Assembly: GCA_020881915.1 (NCBI GenBank)
Contig: JAJFPB010000002.1
Coordinates: 372,001-436,000, forward strand
Source of the DNA: Paramyrothecium sp. XJ0827
Lineage: Eukaryota > Ascomycota > Sordariomycetes > Hypocreales > Stachybotryaceae
DNA: 64,000 nucleotides
Reading direction: 5' to 3'
The notes below the pieces were generated by a model. The model made no database searches, had not been told where the DNA came from, and saw nothing but the letters and a program-made list of their open reading frames with translations. Of the stretch, positions 33,306-43,961 are shown piece after piece. Position 1 is the stretch's first letter, and each line of letters begins with the position of its first letter. The position numbers and the translations under genes were made by a program.

Positions 33306-35391
33306 CTACATTGTACTCGTAAACGTGAAACGGTCCGCAGCGTCCCTGCCCAGCCTCACCGTGTGCTGAGCCGCCATCCGATTGGCACCACGCGCCGTGT
33401 ATCCTCCGACGTCGCTCGAGTTCCTGTCATCCCACTTGTCGGCGACCGCAGGGTCCAGACCGTGCAGCAGCAGCGCCGTGGCCGAGTCCTTGTACACCAG
33501 CGGGTAGTTTGCGCTGCGGATCATGGCCATGACGAGCGAAACCGCGGCTCCAACGAGAATCGCCAGCGGGCACGCCATCCAGGGCCAGCGCACGGCCACA
33601 AAGGCCTCCTGGTCGTAGGCCACGCCCGTGACGTTCTGCAGCGCCAGGTTATCGGGGTGCCGCATCTGCGCCGAGAGCACTTCGGCGATGGAGCCGAGCG
33701 TGACGCCGGGCCCGTTCTCGAAGAGGTGCTGCGGCAGGGCGCGGTTGAAGTTGGCCCTGTCCTGGTACCACGTCTTTGTTCGGGTGCGCAGCGGCGTCGA
33801 GCCGCGAAGCAGGTTTGCCAAGAACGCGTTGGCGGTAACGCCGGCCAGATGAGTGATGGTCCAGTTCGTCCCCTGCGCCTCTTGATCCTGCTCCGGCTGG
33901 TACGAAGCGTGATCCGGTGCACCGGCCTCTGGCTCGCGATCCACCGGTAGGAGCCACTCGCTCGTCCTGTTGCCCGCGTCGTAGACGCCGTTGCGCACCG
34001 AGACGTTGTGGAACGTCTGCAGGCAGGGGTGCACGCGGCACAGGGTGTAGTCCACGACGGAGTCGGGCGCCCAGGTCCAGGTGGTGGCGTTGTCGCTGCT
34101 GCCGGCGTCGACGGTCATGTTGGCGGTCGCGAGGGCGACGATGGACTTGTCCTGCGCGAACGAGATCTCCACGTCTGTCTCGAACTTGAAGTTGGCTGGC
34201 TGCAGGGTCAGGTTGCGGAAGCTGCTCGCCGCCAGGGCTGGGCCTACTGTGAAGTTGCTGGGCGCTATGAGTGTGAAGTTCTGAGGACCGAGTCTGATGA
34301 GCCGCGAGGTTGGGTACGGCCCTTCGGAGCAGCTGGTGCATACGCCGAGCGTCTTGACCTCTTCCCAGATGCATGTTCGAGCGGTGCAGTTGAAGGTAGG
34401 TACGATATTCCGCCTCTGCGGGTTAAGTGCTCCTATCAAGACACTTTCGAACGCAACCAGGTCTGTAGCTGTATTTGCTTCATTAGCGTGGCTGTTCCGA
34501 CGACTTGTTGGTCCTGTGCCTTACCAGCTGCATCCTCGAGCAAAGAAGCCGATGTCCAGTTGCTGGCGATGCCCAGCACCGCCGTCGCGTTGCCGCTCAC
34601 GGCGTCGCGGAGCTCGATGGAGATGACCTGCTGCGCCGTGGGCTCGAACGCCAGCGCGGCCACCGTCACGGCCGACGCGACGGCGGCGATCCACGGCCGG
34701 CCCCTCGTCCTGACGATGAGCTCCGCCGCGCCCCAGGGCCCCCTGCTGGCGGCGTCGAACGTCCCGAGGTCGGCGAGGCGCCGCGGCCGCTCGAACCAGA
34801 CCCACTTCATCTGGCTGACGGCGCTGGCGACGGGGACCATGAGGGCCGTCTTGGCCAGCGTGGTGAAGATGGCGACGAGCGAGTTGGGCTCGATGGGCAT
34901 GTGCCAGTCGCGCAGGGCCCGGCCGTCCATGTAGCCCAGGATGACGACGATGGCCGCCACGCAGCCGGCCGCGAAGAGGAGGGATAGGACCTCGAAGCCC
35001 CATGTCCGTGACGTGAGGACTTGCCAGAAGGAGCAGCGACGACTACTTGGAGCTGCGGTCCTTGTATACAGCGGAGCCTGCTTCGGATGTTTTAGTGTGA
35101 TCCGTGAGGGCGGGTTCATGGACGACTGACCGCTGCCGAAGTAGGCATGGGCTTCCTTGGCGGAGACTGCCCGAGATCATGCGGGCCGTGCCGAGGGGAA
35201 TCCGGCAGCGGCACTCCCGGGCCGGGTCCATGCTCCGACGCCGGCGTGTGGTGCGGCGCATTCCCGTAGGCGCCGGCGTAAGCATCGTAGGGCTGGTCAT
35301 ACGGCTGGCCGTCGACCAAGCTGCGGGAGGGCTCAGCGGATACTGGCTCAAGCGGGATGTAGCTACTGATTTGGCGGCTCCGACGGTCCAT
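33306..35391 (-). CDS. DUF3176 membrane protein
   Basis: 658 aa from exons 35391-35131, 35077-34525 and 34468-33306, with introns of 53 and 56 nt. A proline-rich N-terminus (1-95) leads to a hydrophobic helix (EVLSLLFAAGCVAAIVVIL, about 110-130). The DUF3176 core follows: PIEPNSLVAIFTTLAKTALMVPVASAVSQMKW, WFERPRRLADLGTFD and the GPWGAAELI motif. A long Asn-glycosylation-rich extracellular region comes next (FNCTARTCIWEE, many N-x-S/T), then a last helix (MACPLAILVGAAVSLVMAM) near the end. This layout is typical of a family in filamentous fungi with no known activity. Probably at the cell surface. GC-rich codons match the neighbouring methyltransferase. Confidence 0.88.
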
Positions 35392-35733
35392 CCTGTGTCA
35401 TCTCTGCCGTTCGGCGAGCATTCACGGCATTAACAAGGTCGATGAGCGGACCGAGTGAGGCTCTGGGACGACCTGAGGTTCTTCTGATTTTCTGCTTCTT
35501 TTGCTCTGTCCAAACTTTTCCTTTTCTGAGCGAAGGATTTTTTCAGTGGGTATCATCATTATCGAGCTTCTAGGAAGAACCTGGTCCGGGGGGTCTTGGT
35601 GTCAGGGGTCTGGCCGGGATCGCGGCGGACCCTCTCACTCCCATGTTAGGTAGGTGCCTATGCAAGCCACACAATACTATTCGCCCAAACTACTTGGCCC
35701 AAAACCATGCGACGTCTTGCAATACATCAAGTT
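35392..35733. other. Intergenic between DUF3176 and HET genes
   Basis: 342 nt containing the DUF3176 promoter and the 3' end of the HET gene. Thymine-rich tracts near 35490-35550 are the only notable composition. Confidence 0.5.
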
Positions 35734-37884
35734 TCATATTAGAGAAAAGGTGTCTAATGGTAGGGTCCCCTCCTCGAATTCCCTCAAGCAGTCTTTCCAA
35801 AACCACCGCACCGACATGCCGAGGTCCGCCATGCCCACAAGAGAATATTGATTGCCGTGCTGCCTCAGTATATGCGTGTCTCCGGACCCAACGAGCATGC
35901 AGATGACATCTCCAGGTTGGGGGTCGCGCGCGCTCGTGTCCAAGTCAAAAGCAGGCATGAAAGAGCTGCGTAGAGTTCTCTCCCACTCGACCTTTCTCGC
36001 CGTGTAGACCTCGTCCGCGGCGTACAGGACCTCGAACATGTTTTCCATGGATAGTGGTATACCAGCCAAGGTGAAGGGCTCCTCGCTGCGCTTGATTCTT
36101 GTTCTTCTCCGCGCTTTTTTGTCTTGCTCTCTGTCCGCCGCTATCGCTTTCGTTGCGTCATCCAGAATATCTAGCAGAACCACCAGGAAACCGGTGCGTT
36201 GAGGGAACGCCGCTATTAGCAGTCGGGAAATCGCCCGGATCAACTTCACTGAGATCCCGATAACGCCTGATTTGCCGAGCCAGATACAAGCATAAAGAAA
36301 ATACCGAATGATATAGCCTCCGAAGCTAGGCAGCACCGTGCGCTTATCAGGTACATCGCGGTTAGTAGAAAGCGTCACATCGCAAATCTTGCTTACGTAT
36401 CCGATGATGAAGCCCTGGACAGACAAAACGCGCAGGTCGTCTGAGAAAGTTGCCACTGGGATATCTGGATGCGAAGGTATTGTGTAATCCTTCCTGCTCA
36501 GAGCCGAGGGCGAAGAGAGATGCACCCCCTTGAGTGTCCAGTCAGGAGCCCAAGATGGGAGGCCGGGCACCTGGCTGTATCCTTCACAGTAGCGGAGGAT
36601 ATCGAGCCGCCCAGTTGTTGTCACAAGTAACCTGACCAGTTCCGAGTACACAAAAGACGTCGGCTTACTGTAATCTGGGACAAGGAGCTCTTGGCCAGCC
36701 GAGGTTACATCGGCGCGGAACGCTAGCCCGAGGAGGGCGTAGATCTGGTCCCGATCATCCGTGGCTTGGCAGTATCGGAACTGACCCAGCAGCTGCATCA
36801 AGTATCTAGCCGAGTCCTCCGTAGCCTCAACGGGCTCCGGCTCCGAAGCGGACGTGTCGTCTATTGCTTCTCTTGAGACGATCAGCCGCAGGGAACCTCC
36901 CCTCGAATATTTGGTGTCGTTGTACGGGCTCCTGACCGAAGAGTTCGCGATCCTGTGTTGAATCTCGTGGCAGGCGTTGACCAGCGCCCGCCAGGATATG
37001 CTGTGTGGTCCGCAGAGAACCGTCACGTCCCGCGCCGCCGCAATCTCTTGGACTATCCACACGCGCTGGAACCAGCTTCTGTCAAAAAAGTCTGTAAGCG
37101 ACTGAATCAACGCCTCCCCAGGTTGTGCTTTTTGGTCGCGCAGCCTTGCAAAAGCATTTCTAAATGTCCACGACATGGTATAGACAAAGTCTACGGCCGT
37201 GTAATAGCTGAACAACCGGACCAGCTTCTGCAGAAGCCAAAACGGCATCACGGGGAGCCACCCCAGGACAAAGAGGAACGACCAGGCCGACACGTACGGC
37301 CTGCTCCGCACAGTGCCGAGGAGGGATGCTCCGAATGCGACGACAATTAGCAGTAGGGCGACGAAGAACCGGGTGATCTTCCTGGGCCAGGACTTGGCAT
37401 GAGCAAAGTTCCACTCCTGGTTGAGTTGCCGAAAGTGGCTCATTGCCAGACCACTGTTATAGGTCTGATCGCCGAGCCACACAATGACTTGGTCAGCTCT
37501 CTGGTAGATCAGAAGCATGCGCAAGACCTCGCGACTCCGCTCGGCGACGTCGTTCTGGTTGATGCAGATTGCATCGACCCAAAGGTAGCGGCCGTGGTCC
37601 TCGTACCGGAGCTGCAGGAGAGCTGCCATCAAATTGCTCGTCACGGGGAACGGGCGGCCATCCAGAGTGATTGCGTGCGTCTTATGGCCACTGCCCCAGG
37701 TGTACGAGAGTGCTTCATAGCCGACGTCTCCTGCTTCGAGCAGCACGTGCTCGAGCCTGCACTCCACAGGCGCGCTGGGGTCGGTCGATGGCAAGATGCG
37801 CAGGAGTCGGATCAGGCGCTGTTCGGCATCTAGTGGTGCGTAAGGGAACGCCGACGTTTCCACGGCATCCGAGCACGAATCCAT
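35734..37884 (-). CDS. HET-domain protein with internal hydrophobic segments
   Basis: Intronless, 716 aa from ATG 37884. The HET domain occupies about residues 50-300: YEALSYTWGSG (about 56-66), GRYLWVDAICINQND (about 98-112), VIVWLGD, and after an insertion SWFQRVWIVQEIAAA (about 270-284) and the CGPHSISW block. Between VWLGD and RVWIVQE there is a long insertion with two or three strongly hydrophobic stretches (FFVALLLIVVAFGASLLGT; FLFVLGWLPVMPFWLL). Another hydrophobic region follows at about 520-570. HET domains are normally soluble, so membrane association here is inferred from hydrophobicity alone. The usual role is cell death in incompatibility; no partner is adjacent. Confidence 0.9.
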   Translation of the reverse strand: MDSCSDAVETSAFPYAPLDAEQRLIRLLRILPSTDPSAPVECRLEHVLLEAGDVGYEALSYTWGSGHKTHAITLDGRPFPVTSNLMAALLQLRYEDHGRYLWVDAICINQNDVAERSREVLRMLLIYQRADQVIVWLGDQTYNSGLAMSHFRQLNQEWNFAHAKSWPRKITRFFVALLLIVVAFGASLLGTVRSRPYVSAWSFLFVLGWLPVMPFWLLQKLVRLFSYYTAVDFVYTMSWTFRNAFARLRDQKAQPGEALIQSLTDFFDRSWFQRVWIVQEIAAARDVTVLCGPHSISWRALVNACHEIQHRIANSSVRSPYNDTKYSRGGSLRLIVSREAIDDTSASEPEPVEATEDSARYLMQLLGQFRYCQATDDRDQIYALLGLAFRADVTSAGQELLVPDYSKPTSFVYSELVRLLVTTTGRLDILRYCEGYSQVPGLPSWAPDWTLKGVHLSSPSALSRKDYTIPSHPDIPVATFSDDLRVLSVQGFIIGYVSKICDVTLSTNRDVPDKRTVLPSFGGYIIRYFLYACIWLGKSGVIGISVKLIRAISRLLIAAFPQRTGFLVVLLDILDDATKAIAADREQDKKARRRTRIKRSEEPFTLAGIPLSMENMFEVLYAADEVYTARKVEWERTLRSSFMPAFDLDTSARDPQPGDVICMLVGSGDTHILRQHGNQYSLVGMADLGMSVRWFWKDCLREFEEGTLPLDTFSLI

Positions 37885-38131
37885 GATTGCTCACTGCGGC
37901 TGCCTGAACACGGCAAGTCGCAAGAGTTTTCCGCCAGTGATTGTGTTTAGTTGCGGCTCTATACGAAATATGAGGGGTTGAGGGTTGGGATTATCTTGCG
38001 GCCATAAGCCAGGGGTGGAATCTTCAAATCTGCCTAACGGGTTCAGCTCAGGCGGTAGCGCGAATTCGCAGCAGTGCCAGAGGCAACGAAAATCCATCTT
38101 GCTAGACCATATAATCGATCACACATTACTA

Positions 38132-40199
38132 TCATAAATACCCACTCATATTCGTAGTGCTTGACACGGTGCCTACATCTGTCCCAGCTAATGTAGGTGT
38201 TGGTATGTCTGTTGTCGAGATCGGCAACTCGACACTAAAATTGTGGTCAGTAGCGTTCGGATGGAAATGAACGTTGGCCGCACATATGATGGGGTGTACT
38301 AACCCAAGCCAGGGAAATTGCTTAAGCATTGCGTTGACATCGCCAAAGGCACCTTGCAGGTCAAGCATCGCAGCATGTTCGCCGCCCTCGAAGCGATGGG
38401 GCTCTCCGGCAGAGGGCACCGCCGGGTCGCCTACCACTTCGCAAGTCGACCGAAATGCAGCTTGAGACGCACTCATGATGCGCTCACTGAGCGTCATCCT
38501 TCCGAACCTGGGTCCCAAGCTGCCCATGAAATCTAGGCATCTGATGCCGTCCTGGACCACTTGGAATATAGCCATAGCGTCGTCGTTTGAGGTGCGCGCC
38601 GGCCCATCCAGCACTCGGTACAGAAGTGTGAGGCATGCCCCCATGACGGTGTATGCCACGGCTGAGTCCTGGCGCAAAGGGCACGCACGGGTAGTGAATG
38701 CCTCTGTGGCAAGGTTGATGAGGGACGTAGAGGCTGAAATAGCCTGCTCTATGCTGCCCTGTAGGTCGCTGATGCCGAGAACGGAAGCCTCAGCAAGGGC
38801 GTCCTCGATGGTGTCATACTTACTGGCAAAGCATATAGCTGAACGATGGATGAGGATTCGGCAGTGGTAGTAGATCAGGCCGAGGTGCGTCCGCTGGATC
38901 TCTTGCCAGGGATGCGGGTTGCACGGCATAGTACTGTCGAAGAAGTGAAGGAAAGGGGGTAGAGTTTGCAAAGCCTCATCCAGCTCCGCATCACATTTGT
39001 GTGCTACTGCATCAATGGTTGCCGCGTCCGAGCCGATTGCAAAATAGATGCCGCTGCTGATGCGGTCCGCAGTCTTGGCTAGGGCGGCCATAGCACGCAC
39101 GTAGGCCATGTCGCTTGTCTCATCGATGCAGCCAGAGGACAGGTCTTCGGGCAAGTCGGCGTCAATCAGGTCGTCTCGTAGGCAGGATGGCCGTCCAAAG
39201 CTGAGTGCGACGAACCGCTCGTAAGAATAGAGGCTGTAGAATGTGATGCGTAATCGGCGGCACTCTGTCCGAGTGCCATTGGCAACCTGAGCACGATGTA
39301 TGCCCATTGCTAATGCATTAAGGGCGGCATGGCTGGCATACAGATACGAGTCATTGGGTCGCATCTGTTGAATCCCAAAGATGGACTTGAGCAGGAGTAG
39401 GTGCACGCCACTAAGTGAGGCATCCTCGAATGCGAAACCGCGCAGTTGTGCTCGCGATGACAAGTAGGTCGCCCACCGCTCCGTAGAGGTGGTATCTTGG
39501 TTGGGAGGAACACTCGACATGATGGCTCCGATTGCCAGCACCATCAGGACAATGTTTCGTAGGGTGGTTACATTTTCAGAGCCGGCTTGACCCTCCACCC
39601 ATGGCTCCGGCGGGCTCCACATCCCGGCCCATGCGTGTTCAATCTCGGTGCGCACCAAGAAAGGGGTACTGTGGGTGACAGACCTCGAAGTATGTTTCAA
39701 TGAAGCAATCGCCGAGCTCCCGGGGCAGGCTGACACCCAGAGCGTTGGAACCCTCGCACAAACTCAGCGGCTCCGACGGAAAGACAAACTGGTCCAGCCC
39801 CCAGATATGCATCGCTCCGGATGGCGAATCGGAAGAAGCTAAGTCGTCGGCATTCCGGTGGATGCGCCGGTAGAAGCACTGTAGAAAGTTGAGATTGGAT
39901 GCCGAGCCGTAGAGTTGAACCGCGCCGGTGCCAGCCTGACAGACGACCAAACCGGCACGTAACTCGCGATGTCGCTTGGCTGCAAGCAGTCCGGCTGGGG
40001 TCGGTCGAGTCTGTCGTGCGAACCGGGGCGAGACATCGGAATTGCGACTGGAAGCAACGGATGCATCGGTGCCATGAATACGCTTCCTCCCCCGTGGTCT
40101 CAGCGGCAGATACACGCACTCTCGCTTATGCTTGATGCACGGAGGGCAGGCCGGACGTTCGCCGGAGCATCGAATCTTGCGCTCCTTGCAATTAGTGCC
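38132..40199 (-). pseudogene. Zn2Cys6 transcription factor, 5'-truncated and frameshifted
   Basis: The zinc cluster (40190-40113) reads C-x6-C-x6-C-x2-C-x6-C. The first of the six cysteines is replaced by Gly exactly where the frame joins the transporter. A fungal-specific regulator body follows. The frame that carries YFEVCHPQYPFL stops at 39639, and the homologous continuation LVRTEIEHAWAGMW lies one frame over, so one surplus base is present around 39655-39665. The remaining 510 codons, to 38132, contain the fungal_trans-like region (LKSIFGIQQM, ALNALAMGIHRAQ, FYSLYSYERFVALSFGRPSCLRDDLIDADLPED). Such factors regulate metabolic or drug-resistance genes. As read, it has no start codon of its own and a broken frame. 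Sequencing error at the frameshift cannot be excluded. Confidence 0.7.
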
Positions 40200-43100
40200 C
40201 GGCACAATCCACTGCAGCAGAAGGATCACAAGCAATCGGTTCTGGATTCCCTGTTGCGTATTAGGCACCATGAAGAAACTGAAAGACATAAGAAGAGCCA
40301 TGAAGATGGTCTTGGCAAGCCGACTGAAACCATAGAAGCCATCACGCCACACCGAAAGGCCGTGACGATGGCACAGGAGGATGAACTGTGCAAGAAATGA
40401 TAGTGAGTGCGGCTCCGTGTGAGCAAGTTGAGAGGTTTTGTCAATGACCTCAATCTGCTGTAAAAGCTTCTGATTTTCTGGTGATGTGTTCCATTTCTGG
40501 GACCAGTGATCGGCCGCTGACCTGTCCGCGACTGTGTCAAGGATGAACTCGGCAGGATTGGCGGTGCTGCCCATGGCCACGCCGTTACGGTGAAAGTAGT
40601 CGACAACTGCACTTGAGTTGTCGCCCGTCTCCCCAAAATACACGGTCCGTCCGCCCGGTGCCAGTAGGAGAATATGGTCGAACATGTCAAAAATGATGGC
40701 TGAAGGCTGATGAATGGTACAGATAATGGGAACCCCAGACGAGGCAATGTTCTGCAAGAATTGCACAAGCGAGTACGCAGCCTGGCTATCCAACCCCGAG
40801 GTTGGCTCGTCAAGGAACAACAATGCCGTAGGATTCGCTGCCAACTCCACACCAATAGTCACTCGCTTGCGCTCCTCGACACCCAAGCCGCCCTCTCCGG
40901 GTGTTCCGATGATGGCATCGGCAATGGGATGGAGCGCCAGCAAGTTCATGACCTCGTCGACATGGGCCTCCTTTTCCGCCTGGGACACACTGGAAGGCCG
41001 GCGCATCATTGCGGAGAAGATGAGGGCCTCACGCACTGTTGATCTGGGCTCGTGAATGTCCTGCTGCATGCAGAATCCACATGCCTGAGCAAACGCCCTT
41101 CCGAGGTCTACCACCGACCGACCGCCGAGCTTCATGCTGCCCGAAATCTCGCCATCTGTCTTTCTTTGAGCTAGCATGTCGAGCAGCGTAGTCTTTCCAG
41201 CACCGGACACTCCCATCAGTGCTGTTAGTTGGCCAGGCTTGACATAGCCGCTGACGGACTCTAGCAGTGTGCGTGGGCCATCGGCGGTCGTAACTCTGTA
41301 TGAAACATTGGAGAAGGTAAAAGAAGCCTGGCAATGTTAGTGAGAGAAACGGGACACTTGGTTTAGTCATGGGCGTTTCTACCTTGTTATCAGTTTCTGC
41401 AAGTGCTGCGTCCTCTTCAATTTGGGTGGTTGATGTGTTAGATGAGTGCTCTGCGTGGTTCCTGGTCGTAAGTGTAGGTGATCGTGAGTTTGCTTCCAGA
41501 TCAAGTCCCTGCCCACTGTCCGGTTTAGATCCCGCGGTGTCGTCCGGAACCTTAGCACCTCTTTTGTACACGCGAGCAACACCGCTACCCTCGCCGCGTT
41601 TTGTCATAAATGCTTGCGCCAAGCACAGAAGAATCGTGTATACCGCCCAGAAGCAAACGATGATGCCGAAGTTGCGCCATGCATGCGTTGGTCGGTAATT
41701 AAACTGGGACTGCAGATAGGTTGGGCCAGAGACAGTCGCCGAGCCTGCAGTGATTCCCGGGATAGGACAACCCTGGTAGGAAATCGTTTCATTCTGATTC
41801 AAGGGAAGCAACGTATCGTCAGCGCGTCATTAATCTAATCGAAGAACATAACGCTGTGAGAAGACATACCTCATAACCAGCGCCGCTTGGCACCAATTCA
41901 CCTTCTTCGCATTTCAGGGTAACGCCCCAAAACTCGAATCCCATAAGAGCCTCGAGGGCATAGGGGCTCGGGCTGATCCAGCGGATCCAAGAACCCCATT
42001 TGAGCTGAGTTGGCCATGGTGGCGCGTTCCCACTGTATAACAAAACAACCGGCATCGCCGCACCGCCCAGCATGAGAGCAACCGGCACGTTGGGCGCCGT
42101 GGCACCCAGCAGGCGGAACAGTGACAAAAAAGAAGCGTAAGCTGCGAAGACAACAAGCTCGAAGAAGAAGAATCCGCCCGCTGACTTAGGAAGGCCGACG
42201 AGAAAGTAGTACGGCAGGGTGAAGAGAATTGTTTGTGCAAAACATACGGGCAGATCCGCAATCGTTGCGGCCACGGCTGCGAGACCCGGGTGGAGCATCC
42301 CGAGAGCATGATGCTTCCGCAAGACAGACCGCGAGCGAACGGCCGAGCTCGCCTCGGCAAGACTGTTCAGTGCGAAGAAGATGAGTGAGAAGAAGAGGGC
42401 ACCACTGCGCTGGAAGGCACCGATGGCAGTGTCGGGCGTCATGTAGTATGCCGCACCTAGAACAAGCGCATTAACGGCATTGAGAAGTAGGACAATGTAG
42501 AGTGTTTGGCGTCCACCCCAAAGGAGCTGATAGTGGCGTTGCATCGCGACGAGGAGCTGAGTGAAGAAATTGCGTACGGGTAGTGAGGACGGGCTGGTCA
42601 TTGCATCCCTAGTGGCTTGAGCATCACTCATAAATTGGGCCATCTCGGACACGTTGTTTGATATCCTTTCGCGGAACTGCTCCACATCGGCTTGCAGATC
42701 CCGGTACTGAGGACTACGTCGGAATACCTCTGCGAGACCATCCGGATCGAGTGGAGGTTTTGGTTCGAACCCTTCAATGTATCGCTGCTCATCCGGCGAG
42801 GTGACTGCTGTGAGGAAATCGGGCGTTGTCTGCCGCTGGGGACAGTAGAAACCGAGGTATTCGGAGAAATACGCCTTTGCTGTGCTGCCCGCGCGTCCTG
42901 AGTATATCACGCGGCCTTCATACGTGACTAGGACGCGGTCGAAACATTCCTGGTAGATGGCCTCGGAGACCTGGTATGCTGTGATGACATTGACCATCCC
43001 CGTTGTACTTGACATGGCCTTGAGCAGCTTTAAGAAATTCAGTGCCGATGAACTATCAAGTCCGCGCAGCGGGTTGTCCCAGCACACAACAGCCGGCGCG

Positions 43101-43961
43101 GCAGCTAACACCTCGGCCAAGCTAACACGCTTCCGCTCGCCGCCTGACACGCCGCGCACGAACGCATCGCCGACTATGGTGTGCTTGGTGTGTCCGATGT
43201 TGAGTGAATTCAAGATGCTCTCGGTCATGCGCTGGGCAAACTGGCTGTCAGATTCGTCGAGCTGCTTTGGCTTGCGCAACTTCAAGGCGAAGCTCATGGC
43301 ATGGGCCACGCTCAACGTGGGGAAATGCAGGTCGTCTTCGGCATTGTACACTACCTCGGAACCATAGTGCCTTCGCATCTCTTCGGCCGAGATCCCCGCA
43401 TATTGAACGTTGCCGTCGACGCCGGTGAAGGACTGACGCTGGTTTGCTAATACTTTGAGCAGTGTTGAGCAACCCGCTCCTGGGCGTCCGAGGACGAGCA
43501 TTGTCTCTCCTGGCGGGATGACGCCAACTGCGTTATGGACAAGCTTTTGCCTCCGATGGATTGCTCGGCCAATCGCCTGCCGGAACAACAGGATGGGCCA
43601 TCTGAAGAGAACGTCCTCGAAAATTGCTGGCAGGTCTTGTACACGGGACTCACGCGCCTCGATGCCCCAAATATCAACATCTTCGAAGAGAACGCCAAGT
43701 GAGCGGCCTTTGAACCGATAAATAGGTAGTTCAGATATGCAGTTGGTGTCCTATGGTTCCAGCACATATTAGCCCCAAGTTCAGGTTGGATGATTCGACC
43801 GTCGGAGACGGTGAGTTGTCCCAGTGAGAGGAAATGTGACGTTGCACCATGTACTCACTTTCTCTGTAGTCATCTTCGTCTTGATCGCCTGCCTCAACTA
43901 GTATCTTGGATGAGCACTGTCCAGACACATTCACAATGTGTCGACTATCCAGAGAGAACAT
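40200..43961 (-). CDS. ABC-G (PDR-type) transporter, truncated and fused to a regulator
   Basis: Exons: 43961 to about 43859 (first splice uncertain: GTGAGT with acceptor at 43708, or GTGCAA with acceptor at 43751), main exon to 41870, 41793-41383, and 41327 onward. NBD1 shows the PDR-type degenerate Walker A GRPGAGCSTLLK, the signature VSGGERKRVSLAE and Walker B VVCWDNPLRGLDSS. TMD1 follows with six hydrophobic helices and the FWGVTLKCEEGELVP loop region. NBD2 has the canonical Walker A GVSGAGKTTLLD, GVEERKRVTIGVELAANP and LLFLDEPTSGLDSQ. TMD2 starts normally (FSRLAKTIFMALLMSFSFFMVPNTQQGIQNR) but ends within about 10 residues of the next helix, then reads straight into a zinc cluster. Full PDR proteins have about 500 more residues here. 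An ATP-driven exporter lacking most of TMD2 is unlikely to transport. Confidence 0.8.

Noticed and set aside
33649..34934. Several 130-300-codon frames on both strands over the DUF3176 gene
   Set aside because: Low-complexity Arg/Ala/Gly-rich translations, explained by GC-rich codons of the DUF3176 gene.
41870..43588. Possible loss of the ABC NBD1 Walker A lysine (GRPGAGCS)
   Set aside because: The Cys for Lys replacement is normal in NBD1 of PDR-type fungal transporters and is not a lesion.
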